DNA of 14,135 nt. It comes from Hyphomicrobium sp. GTDB lineage: Bacteria; Pseudomonadota; Alphaproteobacteria; Rhizobiales; Hyphomicrobiaceae. The stretch is from positions 1 to 14,135 of the forward strand of contig JAUWCP010000042.1 of assembly GCA_030609245.1 (NCBI GenBank), read 5' to 3'. The notes below the pieces were generated by a model. That model was not told the DNA's origin and did no database searches. It worked only from the letters and a program-made list of their open reading frames with translations. The first letter of the stretch is position 1; each line of letters starts with the position of its first letter. Made by a program: the position numbers and the translations under genes. Shown here piece by piece: positions 1 through 5,721 of this stretch.

Positions 1-108
1 GGGGAGTCAGTCGAAGACATGGTGATGGGCATTCACCACACGGTGTCGGACAAATGTCAGTGGGTTCGGATCTGTGCCGTCCCACAGTTCAGGCGAGGCG
101 AGGAAAGG
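1..108. other. Sequence foreign to the adaptor gene; possible mobile-element end
   Basis: Reading leftwards, the adaptor coding sequence matches its family up to residue about 294 (INAE) and then becomes unrelated, with no frame that restores the expected RLGxVRV-like continuation. The boundary lies near position 108. The left segment contains CTGACATTTGTCCGACACCG on the minus strand, which from memory resembles repeats near the ends of some IS21-family elements. No transposase or terminal repeat pair is visible in the window, so the identity as a mobile-element end is a guess; the sequence discontinuity is the firmer part. Confidence 0.3.
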
Positions 109-990
109 CTCCGCATTGATCTCCGGCGAGATGAGCCGAACTGTTCCGGTTACCTCGCCGACGCCGGCGACGTCGATGCGCGCCTTCTGCCCCACATGGA
201 TCCTCGCGAGCTCCGTCTCGATCACTTCTGCGTCGAGTTCGACCTCACCGCGCGCGATGATGTGGAACATCGGTTTGGCAGAAGAAGAGGCCAGTGCGCC
301 GATGTGCGCGTCGCGCCGGCTTACGATGCCATCTTCGGGCGCGGTCACTTTGGTGTTGGCGAGGCGCCATTCGAGCCCACGACGTTGCGCCTCAACCTGC
401 CCCTTTTCGGCTTGAGCAAGCTTTAGGCCGTCGCGGGCCGCGACGAGCTGCGCTTGCGCGGTCGTTGCGGCGGCCTTACGCTGGTCGAAGGTGCTCTTGG
501 AAAGGTAACCGGAATTCTGTAGCGGCTTGGCCCGCTCAAACGCGGACGTTGCTTCCTCGAGCCGCGCGGTCGCTGCCACGATCTCGCTCCTAGCGCGTGA
601 GATGGCCGCGTCTGCACGCGCCAAAGAGGCATCATTCTGTGCGATCTGTGCGTCGAGCGACTCGCTTACCAACGTGGCCAGCACATCGCCTTTCTTGACG
701 CGGTCGCTCTCGTCAACCCTCAGATCGAGCACGCGAAATCCCTCGACCTCAGGCGTGACGAGTATCTCGTCGCGCGGCACCAGCGAGCCTGAAACGACTA
801 CCGTTTCGGTGAACTCAGCGGTCGCCACGTCGGCGACGGAGATCGCTGGTGGCGGCGTAGCCTTGGTTTCGGTCCTGTTGGCCACGGGGGAGGACCCGCG
901 CAATTGCTGGAACACATCCAAGTGCGGCGCCACGAAAATGCTGGCGCCCACCGCGGCCAGGACCAGCAAAGCGATGACAAGCTTTTTCAT
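7..990 (-). CDS. RND-type efflux periplasmic adaptor (HlyD/membrane fusion family), aberrant C-terminus
   Basis: This is a periplasmic adaptor of a tripartite efflux pump, linking an inner-membrane RND transporter to an outer-membrane channel. Residues 1-20 form an N-terminal membrane anchor or signal. Residues about 75-110 are the first half of the lipoyl/barrel-sandwich domain (VTPEVEGF, VKKGDVLATL). Residues about 112-210 are an Ala/Arg/Gln-rich coiled-coil hairpin. Residues about 212-245 complete the lipoyl domain (VTAPEDGIVSRRDAHIGA), and residues 248-290 start the beta-barrel. After INAE (294) the last 33 residues (ending AHHHVFD) do not resemble the family, which normally continues with a membrane-proximal domain to roughly 360-400 residues. 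The gene is therefore probably truncated by an insertion or rearrangement. The ATG start overlaps the upstream tetR stop as ATGA, implying co-translation. The pump gene would be expected to the left, outside the window. Confidence 0.8.
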   Translation of the reverse strand: MKKLVIALLVLAAVGASIFVAPHLDVFQQLRGSSPVANRTETKATPPPAISVADVATAEFTETVVVSGSLVPRDEILVTPEVEGFRVLDLRVDESDRVKKGDVLATLVSESLDAQIAQNDASLARADAAISRARSEIVAATARLEEATSAFERAKPLQNSGYLSKSTFDQRKAAATTAQAQLVAARDGLKLAQAEKGQVEAQRRGLEWRLANTKVTAPEDGIVSRRDAHIGALASSSAKPMFHIIARGEVELDAEVIETELARIHVGQKARIDVAGVGEVTGTVRLISPEINAEPFLASPELWDGTDPNPLTFVRHRVVNAHHHVFD

Positions 991-1634
991 TGGCGGGGTT
1001 CCAGCTCCAATGCTTTGTCGCTAACGGCCTTACGATCTGCGGCGCTTACGTTCATCAACTTGCCGATCAGGTCCACAACCGCCGGCACGACCGTCGTAGG
1101 ATCAAAGTCCGGATCGACCGCGCGGCGCAGAAACAGTCCATCGCCGATGACGGTGAAGACCTTGGCAAGCGTGGGGATGTCGAGGTCTGGCGAGATGCGT
1201 CCTTCCTCGGCGAGCCTGCTGAAAAGTTCCTCAAAGCTCTCAGCAACGAACCGGTCGACCGAACGGTAAATCTCGCCGACCTGCGCGTTGCGTGTCGATT
1301 CCAAAGCGATCTCGATGCACATCGTGCGCTTGTAAGCAGGCTCCTCCACAAAGTAGATCTGGCCCAGAGACTCAAGCGCTTTCAGGAAGTCGGGTGATGC
1401 GGAAAGCTTAGCGAAGCGTTCGGCGAACTCGGCGCGGTCGCGCTCGGCGATACCGGCGATCAGATCTTCCTTAGAGGCGAAGTAGACGTAGAGCGCGCCT
1501 GGGCTGATCTCGGCTTCCTTGCAGATGTCCTGCATTGTCGTGCGATGGAAGCCGGCGCGCGCAAAACAAACCTCGGCAGCATCGAGGATGTGTTCTCGGC
1601 GGGCGAGCTGGGTGGCGGGTTTGAGCTTGGGCAT
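987..1634 (-). CDS. TetR-family transcriptional repressor of the efflux operon
   Basis: The product is a 215-residue TetR-type regulator. The N-terminal DNA-binding domain spans residues about 10-60. Its helix-turn-helix is visible as TTMQDICKEAEISPGALYVYF, followed by the typical SKEDLI. The C-terminal ligand-binding and dimerisation half (residues 75-200, with IEIALESTRNAQVGEIYRS) looks like the BetI-type class. The open frame extends upstream to 2003, but the added residues show no domain. The ATG at 1634 gives MPKLKPATQLARREHIL, the normal family start with the usual short basic arm. The stop codon TGA (989-987) overlaps the ATG of the adaptor gene, so regulator and adaptor form one operon. 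A perfect inverted repeat about 60-85 bp upstream is the likely autoregulatory operator. By analogy with AcrR/BepR-like systems it should repress the pump; the ligand is unknown. Confidence 0.9.
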   Translation of the reverse strand: MPKLKPATQLARREHILDAAEVCFARAGFHRTTMQDICKEAEISPGALYVYFASKEDLIAGIAERDRAEFAERFAKLSASPDFLKALESLGQIYFVEEPAYKRTMCIEIALESTRNAQVGEIYRSVDRFVAESFEELFSRLAEEGRISPDLDIPTLAKVFTVIGDGLFLRRAVDPDFDPTTVVPAVVDLIGKLMNVSAADRKAVSDKALELEPRQ

Positions 1635-1693
1635 GGATCTGCTCTGGTTGGGGTCTTCACGAAAACGGCTTGAATTCGGATGTGGTTCCGCGA

Positions 1694-1719
1694 AAACAAA
1701 ACGAACGACCGTTTTGTTT
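1694..1719. promoter_or_regulatory. Candidate TetR operator: perfect 10-bp inverted repeat
   Basis: AAACAAAACG (1694-1703) and its exact reverse complement CGTTTTGTTT (1710-1719) are separated by AACGAC. The 26-bp dyad lies about 60 bp before the tetR start codon. A possible -35 hexamer TTGACC (minus strand, 1742-1737) would place a weak -10 inside the right arm, where repressor binding would block transcription. Size, symmetry and position fit a TetR dimer site; binding itself is inferred. Confidence 0.6.
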
Positions 1720-1760
1720 GCATGAGAAGTTGGTCGGGTCAAGGCGCGATCAAGGTATCT

Positions 1761-1780
1761 GCACACTGGCGCCAATGAGC
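1761..1780. repeat. Imperfect 20-bp palindrome centred on TGGCGCCA
   Basis: GCACACTGGCGCCAATGAGC pairs with its own reverse complement at 16 of 20 positions and holds the perfect core TGGCGCCA (1767-1774). It lies about 130 bp upstream of the tetR start and just before a T6 run on the plus strand. It could be a second regulator site; nothing else supports a function. Confidence 0.3.
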
Positions 1781-2003
1781 ATTTTTTAGAACAAAGAAAG
1801 AACGGATGACTTGAAGGGGAGTTAGGACGGTTTGCACACGCAATTCTGAGCGCCGAACGGCCTCTGAGGGCTCTTCTTGCCGGTACTGCGTTTAGCGGGT
1901 GCAGGGCGCTCGCGTGAAGACGCACATGGGCCCCGGGCCGGCGAGACAGCGCGCTCCACCGCTTCACGGGCACTGGCAATCGGATCAAACGCCGTGACGA
2001 CAC

Positions 2004-2795
2004 TCAGTACTGCATCAGCCAAGTGGCGGTCGCGTAAGGTGTCGTCATATTCTTGATATTCTTGGCGTCCTTGAAGACTTGACCAGCAACGCCGCCGGCG
2101 ACGGAAATCTCGCCGCCCTGCCACTCGTAGCGGACGAACGCACCGCCCCTGAGATCCTTATCGAGCACGTTGCCATCGATGCGGGCTTCGAGGCCGAACG
2201 TAATATCTTCGATCAAGCGGTAACCGGTCCGAACCCGACCACCATACGTCTGGTATGCGCTCGTCCAGTTGACGTCGAGAGACGACCATGTGTCCGAGCC
2301 CATGTTGAGCCAAAGCTCAAGGCCGGCTTTCGGCCCATATTCGATGCCCTGCACGGAGTTGACTGTGTCCAATGGCCTGATGTCATGGCTGATCACAGAG
2401 GCCCCAAGAAATCCCTTCGCCGTCAACGGGCCCATGCGTTTCAAGTAGCCGACGAGAACATCTGTGAATGCCGTGCGAGCCTTGAACGACTTGAGCTTGG
2501 TTTTCGGTTCCCCGCCCCGATAGCCCTCGTACGAGTAGCCGCCGTAGCCGCTCGTGATGCGCAGGCGCAACCCGTCATCGAACATGCGGCAATGGGGTGC
2601 AACGGTGAGGCCCGAATAGAGCAGCCAAACGTTGCCTGACGCGTGGGCTCCGGCCCAAACTTCTCGCCAGCCATACTGCGGCGGGTCGTCGGCATGTGCA
2701 CGGAGGGGTGCGAGCAGCACCAATGCCACCATGGCCACCTTTCCCCGGTACGCCACCGCGGATATCGAGCCAGATTTGGTGACCTCACTACGCAT
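2004..2795 (-). CDS. bcsS: Cellulose biosynthesis protein BcsS-like outer-membrane protein
   Basis: This protein of about 263 residues is predicted to be exported to the outer membrane. A hydrophobic stretch (residues about 20-33) ends in an AHA|DD-type signal peptidase site near residue 35. The mature part alternates polar and hydrophobic or aromatic residues in the manner of a beta-barrel. It ends in an aromatic residue (ATWLMQY), as outer-membrane barrels often do. Features such as DDGLRLRITSGYGGYSYEG, YLKRMGPLTAKGFLGASV, YGPKAGLELWLN and TGYRL recall the alphaproteobacterial BcsS family; this is recognition from memory. The ATG at 2795 was chosen. A TTG two codons upstream, a GTG four codons downstream and an ATG at 2732 preceded by GGGGAAAGG are alternatives, but the last leaves too short a signal peptide. 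No cellulose synthase genes are nearby, so it is an isolated copy. Confidence 0.65.
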   Translation of the reverse strand: MRSEVTKSGSISAVAYRGKVAMVALVLLAPLRAHADDPPQYGWREVWAGAHASGNVWLLYSGLTVAPHCRMFDDGLRLRITSGYGGYSYEGYRGGEPKTKLKSFKARTAFTDVLVGYLKRMGPLTAKGFLGASVISHDIRPLDTVNSVQGIEYGPKAGLELWLNMGSDTWSSLDVNWTSAYQTYGGRVRTGYRLIEDITFGLEARIDGNVLDKDLRGGAFVRYEWQGGEISVAGGVAGQVFKDAKNIKNMTTPYATATWLMQY

Positions 2796-2883
2796 GCACA
2801 AACAAAGATCAGAACACGAACTACTTGAAAATCACTTCGATCTTGTTGCGAATGGAGCGCCATTAACCATGTTAAGTCAATAA

Positions 2884-2950
2884 CTCTTATCGATAATACT
2901 TGAAGTTTACCATCTAAGAGCGAGTATTATGAATTTGCGGCAATTAAGAG
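2884..2950. repeat. Nested inverted repeats in the bcsS-phasin intergenic region
   Basis: CTCTTA (2884-2889) can pair with TAAGAG at 2915-2920 or 2945-2950. Inside this, ATAATACT (2893-2900) pairs exactly with AGTATTAT (2923-2930). The overlapping palindrome TTATCGATAA lies at 2887-2896. Such dyads in a divergent AT-rich region may be regulator or nucleoid-protein sites. Confidence 0.4.
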
Positions 2951-3023
2951 TTGTATATGATTTAGCGTGTGCCCTGGCAATTTTATTGTGCGTCGCGCGA
3001 CGATTTCGACCTCCTTCACTCCT

Positions 3024-3045
3024 GTTAAAGTGTTAATAATTTAAC
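3024..3045. promoter_or_regulatory. Triple TTAA boxes with GTTAAA/TTTAAC dyad upstream of the phasin gene
   Basis: TTAA occurs at 3025, 3033 and 3041, each exactly 8 bp apart, and the outer parts form the inverted repeat GTTAAA (3024-3029) / TTTAAC (3040-3045). This is reminiscent of CtrA half-sites (TTAAC), but the spacing is 4 bp between boxes rather than the 7 bp of the full consensus, so assignment to CtrA is weak. It lies about 85-105 bp upstream of the phasin start. Confidence 0.25.
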
Positions 3046-3130
3046 CCTTAGGCATCATACCCCTCACGGAACGGGCCCCGCCCCGGTTACGCCACCGAGA
3101 CGAGGCGTTCCACAATTAGGGAGACGTGCG

Positions 3131-3571
3131 ATGGTTGCTTCTGCGTCACGTGGTGGGCTGAACGGAAGCCCACCCCTTCAAAACTTCTACCAAATGTATT
3201 TCGGTGGTCTGGGTTCGCTTAGCCAGACCTATGAACCCGCCACCAAGAATCTCGCGCGCGGACAGCTCGAATTTATGGGCTTGATGAACCGTAGAGCTCA
3301 GGCCATTTTGGAGATCTCAAGCCGGCTCGGTCAATGCCGCACGCCGCAAGACCTCGTAAACGAGCAGTTGCGCTACTGGCGTACGGCTTACGAGCAATAC
3401 TCCGAAACGGCAGGGCGCATGATGGAGCTTATGACTCCGCTGGGTGCGTCGCCATTTGGCTTCGGCCCGGTAGCCGACCAAACGTCCGAAGACGAGCACG
3501 ACCACATTACGTTCCCTGAGCCCCAGGAGCGGGCGCCATCGCGCCGCGTGCGTGAGCGCAAGGTTGCCTGA
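3131..3571 (+). CDS. Phasin family protein (Phasin_2 type)
   Basis: This 146-residue protein belongs to the phasin family, small amphipathic proteins that coat polyhydroxyalkanoate granules in the cytoplasm. Residues about 33-105 form the helical phasin core, with QLEFMGLMNRRAQAILEIS, the CRTPQDLVNEQLRYWRTAY segment typical of the family, and YSETAGRMMELM. The N-terminal 20 residues are Gly/Ser-rich. The C-terminal 35 residues are charged and probably disordered (DEHDH, then RRVRERK). There is no signal peptide. The ATG is preceded by AGGGAG (3118-3123) seven bases upstream, which fixes the start. The gene stands alone on the plus strand, with its own AT-rich upstream region and a short convergent end with the IalB-family gene. 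No PHA synthase or depolymerase is nearby, so a role in granule binding is inferred from family only. Confidence 0.8.
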   Translation: MVASASRGGLNGSPPLQNFYQMYFGGLGSLSQTYEPATKNLARGQLEFMGLMNRRAQAILEISSRLGQCRTPQDLVNEQLRYWRTAYEQYSETAGRMMELMTPLGASPFGFGPVADQTSEDEHDHITFPEPQERAPSRRVRERKVA

Positions 3572-3634
3572 GCGTGTGAGACGCTTGGCCCGAGGTTGAC
3601 TGAGCTGAAAAGCTCGCGGAGCCGTGCAAAGGCC

Positions 3635-3658
3635 GGAGCGTTGTTCGCGCGCTTTTTT
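3635..3658 (+). terminator. Possible intrinsic terminator of the phasin gene
   Basis: AGCG...CGCT can pair just before a run of six T (3653-3658), about 65-85 bases after the phasin stop codon. The stem is short, so this is tentative. The T-run also supplies the TAA stop of the opposing gene (3659-3657). A second small hairpin, GAGC/GCTC around 3603-3616, lies upstream. Confidence 0.4.
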
Positions 3659-4226
3659 ACTTCAATTCGGCAAGGGCGGCGGAGAATCCCGAAAGCGAGA
3701 TCGGTATGCCGATACCCGCCTCTTCCGTTTGAAAAATAATGAAGATGGCGGTCTTGCCGGACTTAAGCTTCTCTATCAACGGATCCTCGACAACGACCTG
3801 CGCATAACACGCAAACGTATGGCAGCGCAGAAACGGCGCATGGCCGACGTCCTTGCCGTCAATCTTGAGGCCGAGCCCAGGCGGGAGCAGCACGCCTAAG
3901 GGTGCAAACACACGCAAGACGCGTGTGCCGTTCGAGAATCTCTGAAAGTAGACCGTCAGCCCAATGTTGTTGCGGTCTTCCGCCGTGACGCTCTGTACAA
4001 GCGCACATACTTCGTTCTTGGCGCCTGGCGGTGGATCCTTGCACACGATTTGCCAATCGCCGTGCTGCGCTTTGACGGTTCCTTCCTGTGCGAACACAGA
4101 TGACGTCAGGCCGGTAAGCAAGAGGCCAATCATAGCCAAGTGCGTACCAACAAATCCCGTGGCGGGGCTTAGCCGGCCCGGTGCCACCCAACGAGAAAGG
4201 CTATGGGCTCGAAAAATGGTGTGCAC
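3657..4226 (-). CDS. Invasion-associated locus B (IalB) family secreted protein
   Basis: This 189-residue protein of the IalB family is predicted to be periplasmic or surface-associated. A long N-terminal export signal covers residues 1-46, with hydrophobic core AMIGLLLTGLTSSVFA and probable cleavage before QEG. The mature domain has the family hallmark GDWQIVCK (57-63) and four cysteines (C62, C74, C135, C140) able to form two disulfides. It also has the FAPLGVLLPPGLGLKIDGK and FLRCHTFACYAQV segments. The frame is open to 4355, but the GTG at 4226 is preferred because GGAG lies six bases upstream (4236-4233) and the signal peptide then has a sensible length. In Bartonella, IalB is linked to erythrocyte invasion. 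In free-living alphaproteobacteria such proteins are common and their role is unknown, so pathogenicity should not be read from the name. It is convergent with the phasin gene. Confidence 0.8.
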   Translation of the reverse strand: MHTIFRAHSLSRWVAPGRLSPATGFVGTHLAMIGLLLTGLTSSVFAQEGTVKAQHGDWQIVCKDPPPGAKNEVCALVQSVTAEDRNNIGLTVYFQRFSNGTRVLRVFAPLGVLLPPGLGLKIDGKDVGHAPFLRCHTFACYAQVVVEDPLIEKLKSGKTAIFIIFQTEEAGIGIPISLSGFSAALAELK

Positions 4227-4232
4227 GTAGTG

Positions 4233-4236
4233 CTCC
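4233..4236 (-). promoter_or_regulatory. Ribosome binding site deciding the GTG start of the IalB-family gene
   Basis: On the minus strand GGAG lies six bases before the GTG at 4226. No comparable site precedes the longer upstream start at 4355, so the shorter protein is favoured. Confidence 0.6.
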
Positions 4237-4536
4237 AGAGGCTTTTCAGACAAAAAATGCTCGGTATTGAACGAACTCAAGGCGCGTACAAGTTGCAAAC
4301 CGTTCGCGATCCCTCCTGGTCTTACCTGAATTGGGCCAAATTTGGGATCAACCACACATTCGCATGTGCACCATGGCCTGATGTTGATCAGTCATTTCGT
4401 CCACGCGTAGAAATGCCGCATTCGTCTTGACTTGAGCGCTATAAGACGATTGTGCTCTTTAGTTGAGCAGGGACCGTGCGTCCTGCCGTGCGGGGGCGTT
4501 TAGCGAACATTGCCCGGCACAGGTGGCCGCTGCGCG

Positions 4537-4568
4537 CTATGCGCTGCGCTCTATGCGCTGCGCTCTAT
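4537..4568. repeat. 14-bp tandem repeat, about 2.3 copies, in the ctaC leader
   Basis: CTATGCGCTGCGCT occurs exactly at 4537-4550 and 4551-4564 and restarts as CTATG at 4565. It is internally repetitive (GCGCT/TGCGCT). It lies about 90-120 bp before the ctaC start and could reflect slippage or form leader structure; no function is evident. Confidence 0.7.
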
Positions 4569-4654
4569 GAGTTGCGCCGGCTTCCGGGGCGAACGGTTTA
4601 TTGTTGAAGGGGAGGGTCTCGGCCAACGAGTCGAGCAGCACGAGGAGCGAATGA

Positions 4655-5638
4655 ATGTTGAGACGGATTATTTGCTCGGTTCCGGCCGCAGCTCTGGCAA
4701 TAATCTTCCTCGCGGCCTCATCGGCCTGGGCAGGCATGGGGCAGCCCACGCCGGGGCAAATGGGTATGCAAGGCGCTGCGAGCCCGGTCTCGGTTGAGAT
4801 TCATGCCCTCTACGATTTTGTCAACATCATCATTGTGGCCATTACGGTCTTCGTAATGCTGCTGATGCTCTACGTGATGTACCGCTTCAACGAGCGGTCC
4901 AATCCAAATCCGTCGCGCACTGCGCACAATACAGTGCTCGAGGTCGCGTGGACGGTGATCCCGATCCTCATCTTGGTCGCAATTTCGATCCCCTCCTTCC
5001 GGCTCCTGCATCTCCAGTACAGCTATCCTAAGGCCGACATAACGATCAAAGCCACGGGCTACACTTGGTACTGGACCCACGCTTATCCCGATCTTGGCGA
5101 CTTTTCGTTTGAAACGCGCATGCTGGACGACGCGTCGCGTGAGGAGCTCATCGCAGAGAACATTCCCGCCCCGCGAAACCTCGCGGTCGACAATGAAGTC
5201 GTCGTGCCGGTCAACAAAGTGGTCAACGTTCTTGTGACCGCTGATCCCGAGGGCGTCATCCACGATTGGACGATCCCCTCGTTCGGCTCGAAGGTCGATG
5301 CCGTTCCGGGCCGCGTGACCACGACATGGTTCAAGTCAACCGTCGAAGGCATCTTCTACGGCCAGTGTTCGGAGCTTTGCGGCAAGGATCACGCGTTCAT
5401 GCCGATCGGTGTGCGCGTGGTCAGCGAGGAGACGTTTGCGGCGTGGTCTGAGGCCATGCAGGCCGCCAACGCGGCCGGCACGGATGCGCGCGGCGAGAAG
5501 GATAAGACAAAGCGGCGAGAGATGCTGCGGGAGAAGAAAAACCTCCTCAAGAAAGCCAAAGAGATCATCAGGGAGGCAGCTCTTCGACAGAGCGGCAATC
5601 GGAAGCTGGCCCAAGCCGGTGCGGCGGAGACGCGGTAA
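4655..5638 (+). CDS. ctaC: Cytochrome c oxidase subunit II (aa3-type), with basic C-terminal extension
   Basis: Subunit II of the heme-copper terminal oxidase accepts electrons from cytochrome c through its CuA centre on the periplasmic side. A signal sequence covers residues about 1-26. Two transmembrane helices follow (about 53-76 and 96-117), with the conserved aromatic segment GYTWYW at 135-140. The cupredoxin domain carries all CuA ligands: H203, C238, E240, C242, H246 and M249. The H203-to-C238 spacing of 35 equals that of the Paracoccus enzyme. There is no heme c motif, so this is not a caa3 enzyme. Residues about 271-327 form a Lys/Arg-rich, probably helical tail (KKNLLKKAKEIIRE) beyond the usual family end, which is unusual. 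GAGGAG (4642-4647) precedes the ATG by seven bases; another ATG four bases earlier is out of frame. It opens the oxidase operon. Confidence 0.95.
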   Translation: MLRRIICSVPAAALAIIFLAASSAWAGMGQPTPGQMGMQGAASPVSVEIHALYDFVNIIIVAITVFVMLLMLYVMYRFNERSNPNPSRTAHNTVLEVAWTVIPILILVAISIPSFRLLHLQYSYPKADITIKATGYTWYWTHAYPDLGDFSFETRMLDDASREELIAENIPAPRNLAVDNEVVVPVNKVVNVLVTADPEGVIHDWTIPSFGSKVDAVPGRVTTTWFKSTVEGIFYGQCSELCGKDHAFMPIGVRVVSEETFAAWSEAMQAANAAGTDARGEKDKTKRREMLREKKNLLKKAKEIIREAALRQSGNRKLAQAGAAETR

Positions 5639-5721
5639 TCAGGTAACGAGCGCAAGATCAATCGATCCCGACCGATATCCGGGCAATAACATACCAACCG
5701 AACGAACAGGGCGAACGCACA

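Larger units (their letters stand above)
1635..2003. other. Intergenic region between bcsS and tetR
   Basis: This stretch of about 370 bases holds no convincing gene. It contains the upstream control region of the tetR-adaptor operon, with a perfect inverted repeat (1694-1719) and an imperfect palindrome (1761-1780). The part from about 1820 to 2003 is GC-rich and lies 3' of bcsS. Open frames crossing it have no recognisable domain, no ribosome binding site and arginine/proline-rich compositions typical of non-coding frames. No hairpin with a T-run was found to terminate bcsS. Confidence 0.6.
2796..3130. other. AT-rich divergent intergenic region between bcsS and phasin genes
   Basis: This gap of about 335 bases carries no gene. 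It is strikingly AT-rich from about 2800 to 2985 and again at 3020-3055, against a GC-rich background. It should contain both the bcsS (minus) and phasin (plus) promoters. Visible structures are TTAAC-CAT-GTTAA (2863-2875), the palindrome TTATCGATAA (2887-2896), inverted repeats ATAATACT/AGTATTAT (2893-2900 and 2923-2930) and three TTAA boxes at exact 8-bp spacing (3025, 3033, 3041). A possible -10 TATGAT (2956-2961) has only a poor -35 partner, TTGCGG (2935-2940, 15-bp spacer). Confidence 0.6.
4227..4654. other. Divergent intergenic region between the IalB-family gene and ctaC
   Basis: About 430 bases separate the two divergent starts and no convincing gene is present. It should hold the IalB-family promoter and the promoter of the whole oxidase operon. 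A TTGACT at 4427-4432 is the best -35-like hexamer on the plus strand, but no good -10 sits 16-18 bases downstream; TATAAG (4440-4445) is only seven bases away. A short GC-rich tandem repeat occupies 4537-4568. If transcription starts near 4460, ctaC would have a leader of nearly 200 bases. Confidence 0.5.

Noticed and set aside
1635..2003. Upstream extension of the tetR open frame to 338 residues
   Set aside because: The added 123 residues are Arg/Pro/Ser-rich, cover the putative operator and match no part of the TetR family; the ATG at 1634 gives the normal N-terminus.
1822..2124. 100-residue minus-strand open frame overlapping the end of bcsS
   Set aside because: It has no ribosome site or domain and it overlaps bcsS in another frame; composition is typical of a shadow frame.
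2863..2875. TTAACCATGTTAA as a full CtrA site
   Set aside because: The two TTAA halves are 5 bp apart in the wrong arrangement for TTAA-N7-TTAA; only a half-site can be argued.
4384..4397. TTGAT-containing sequence as an FNR/FixK box for the oxidase operon
   Set aside because: Only the left half TTGAT fits; the right half is CATTT rather than ATCAA, and its distance to a promoter is unknown.
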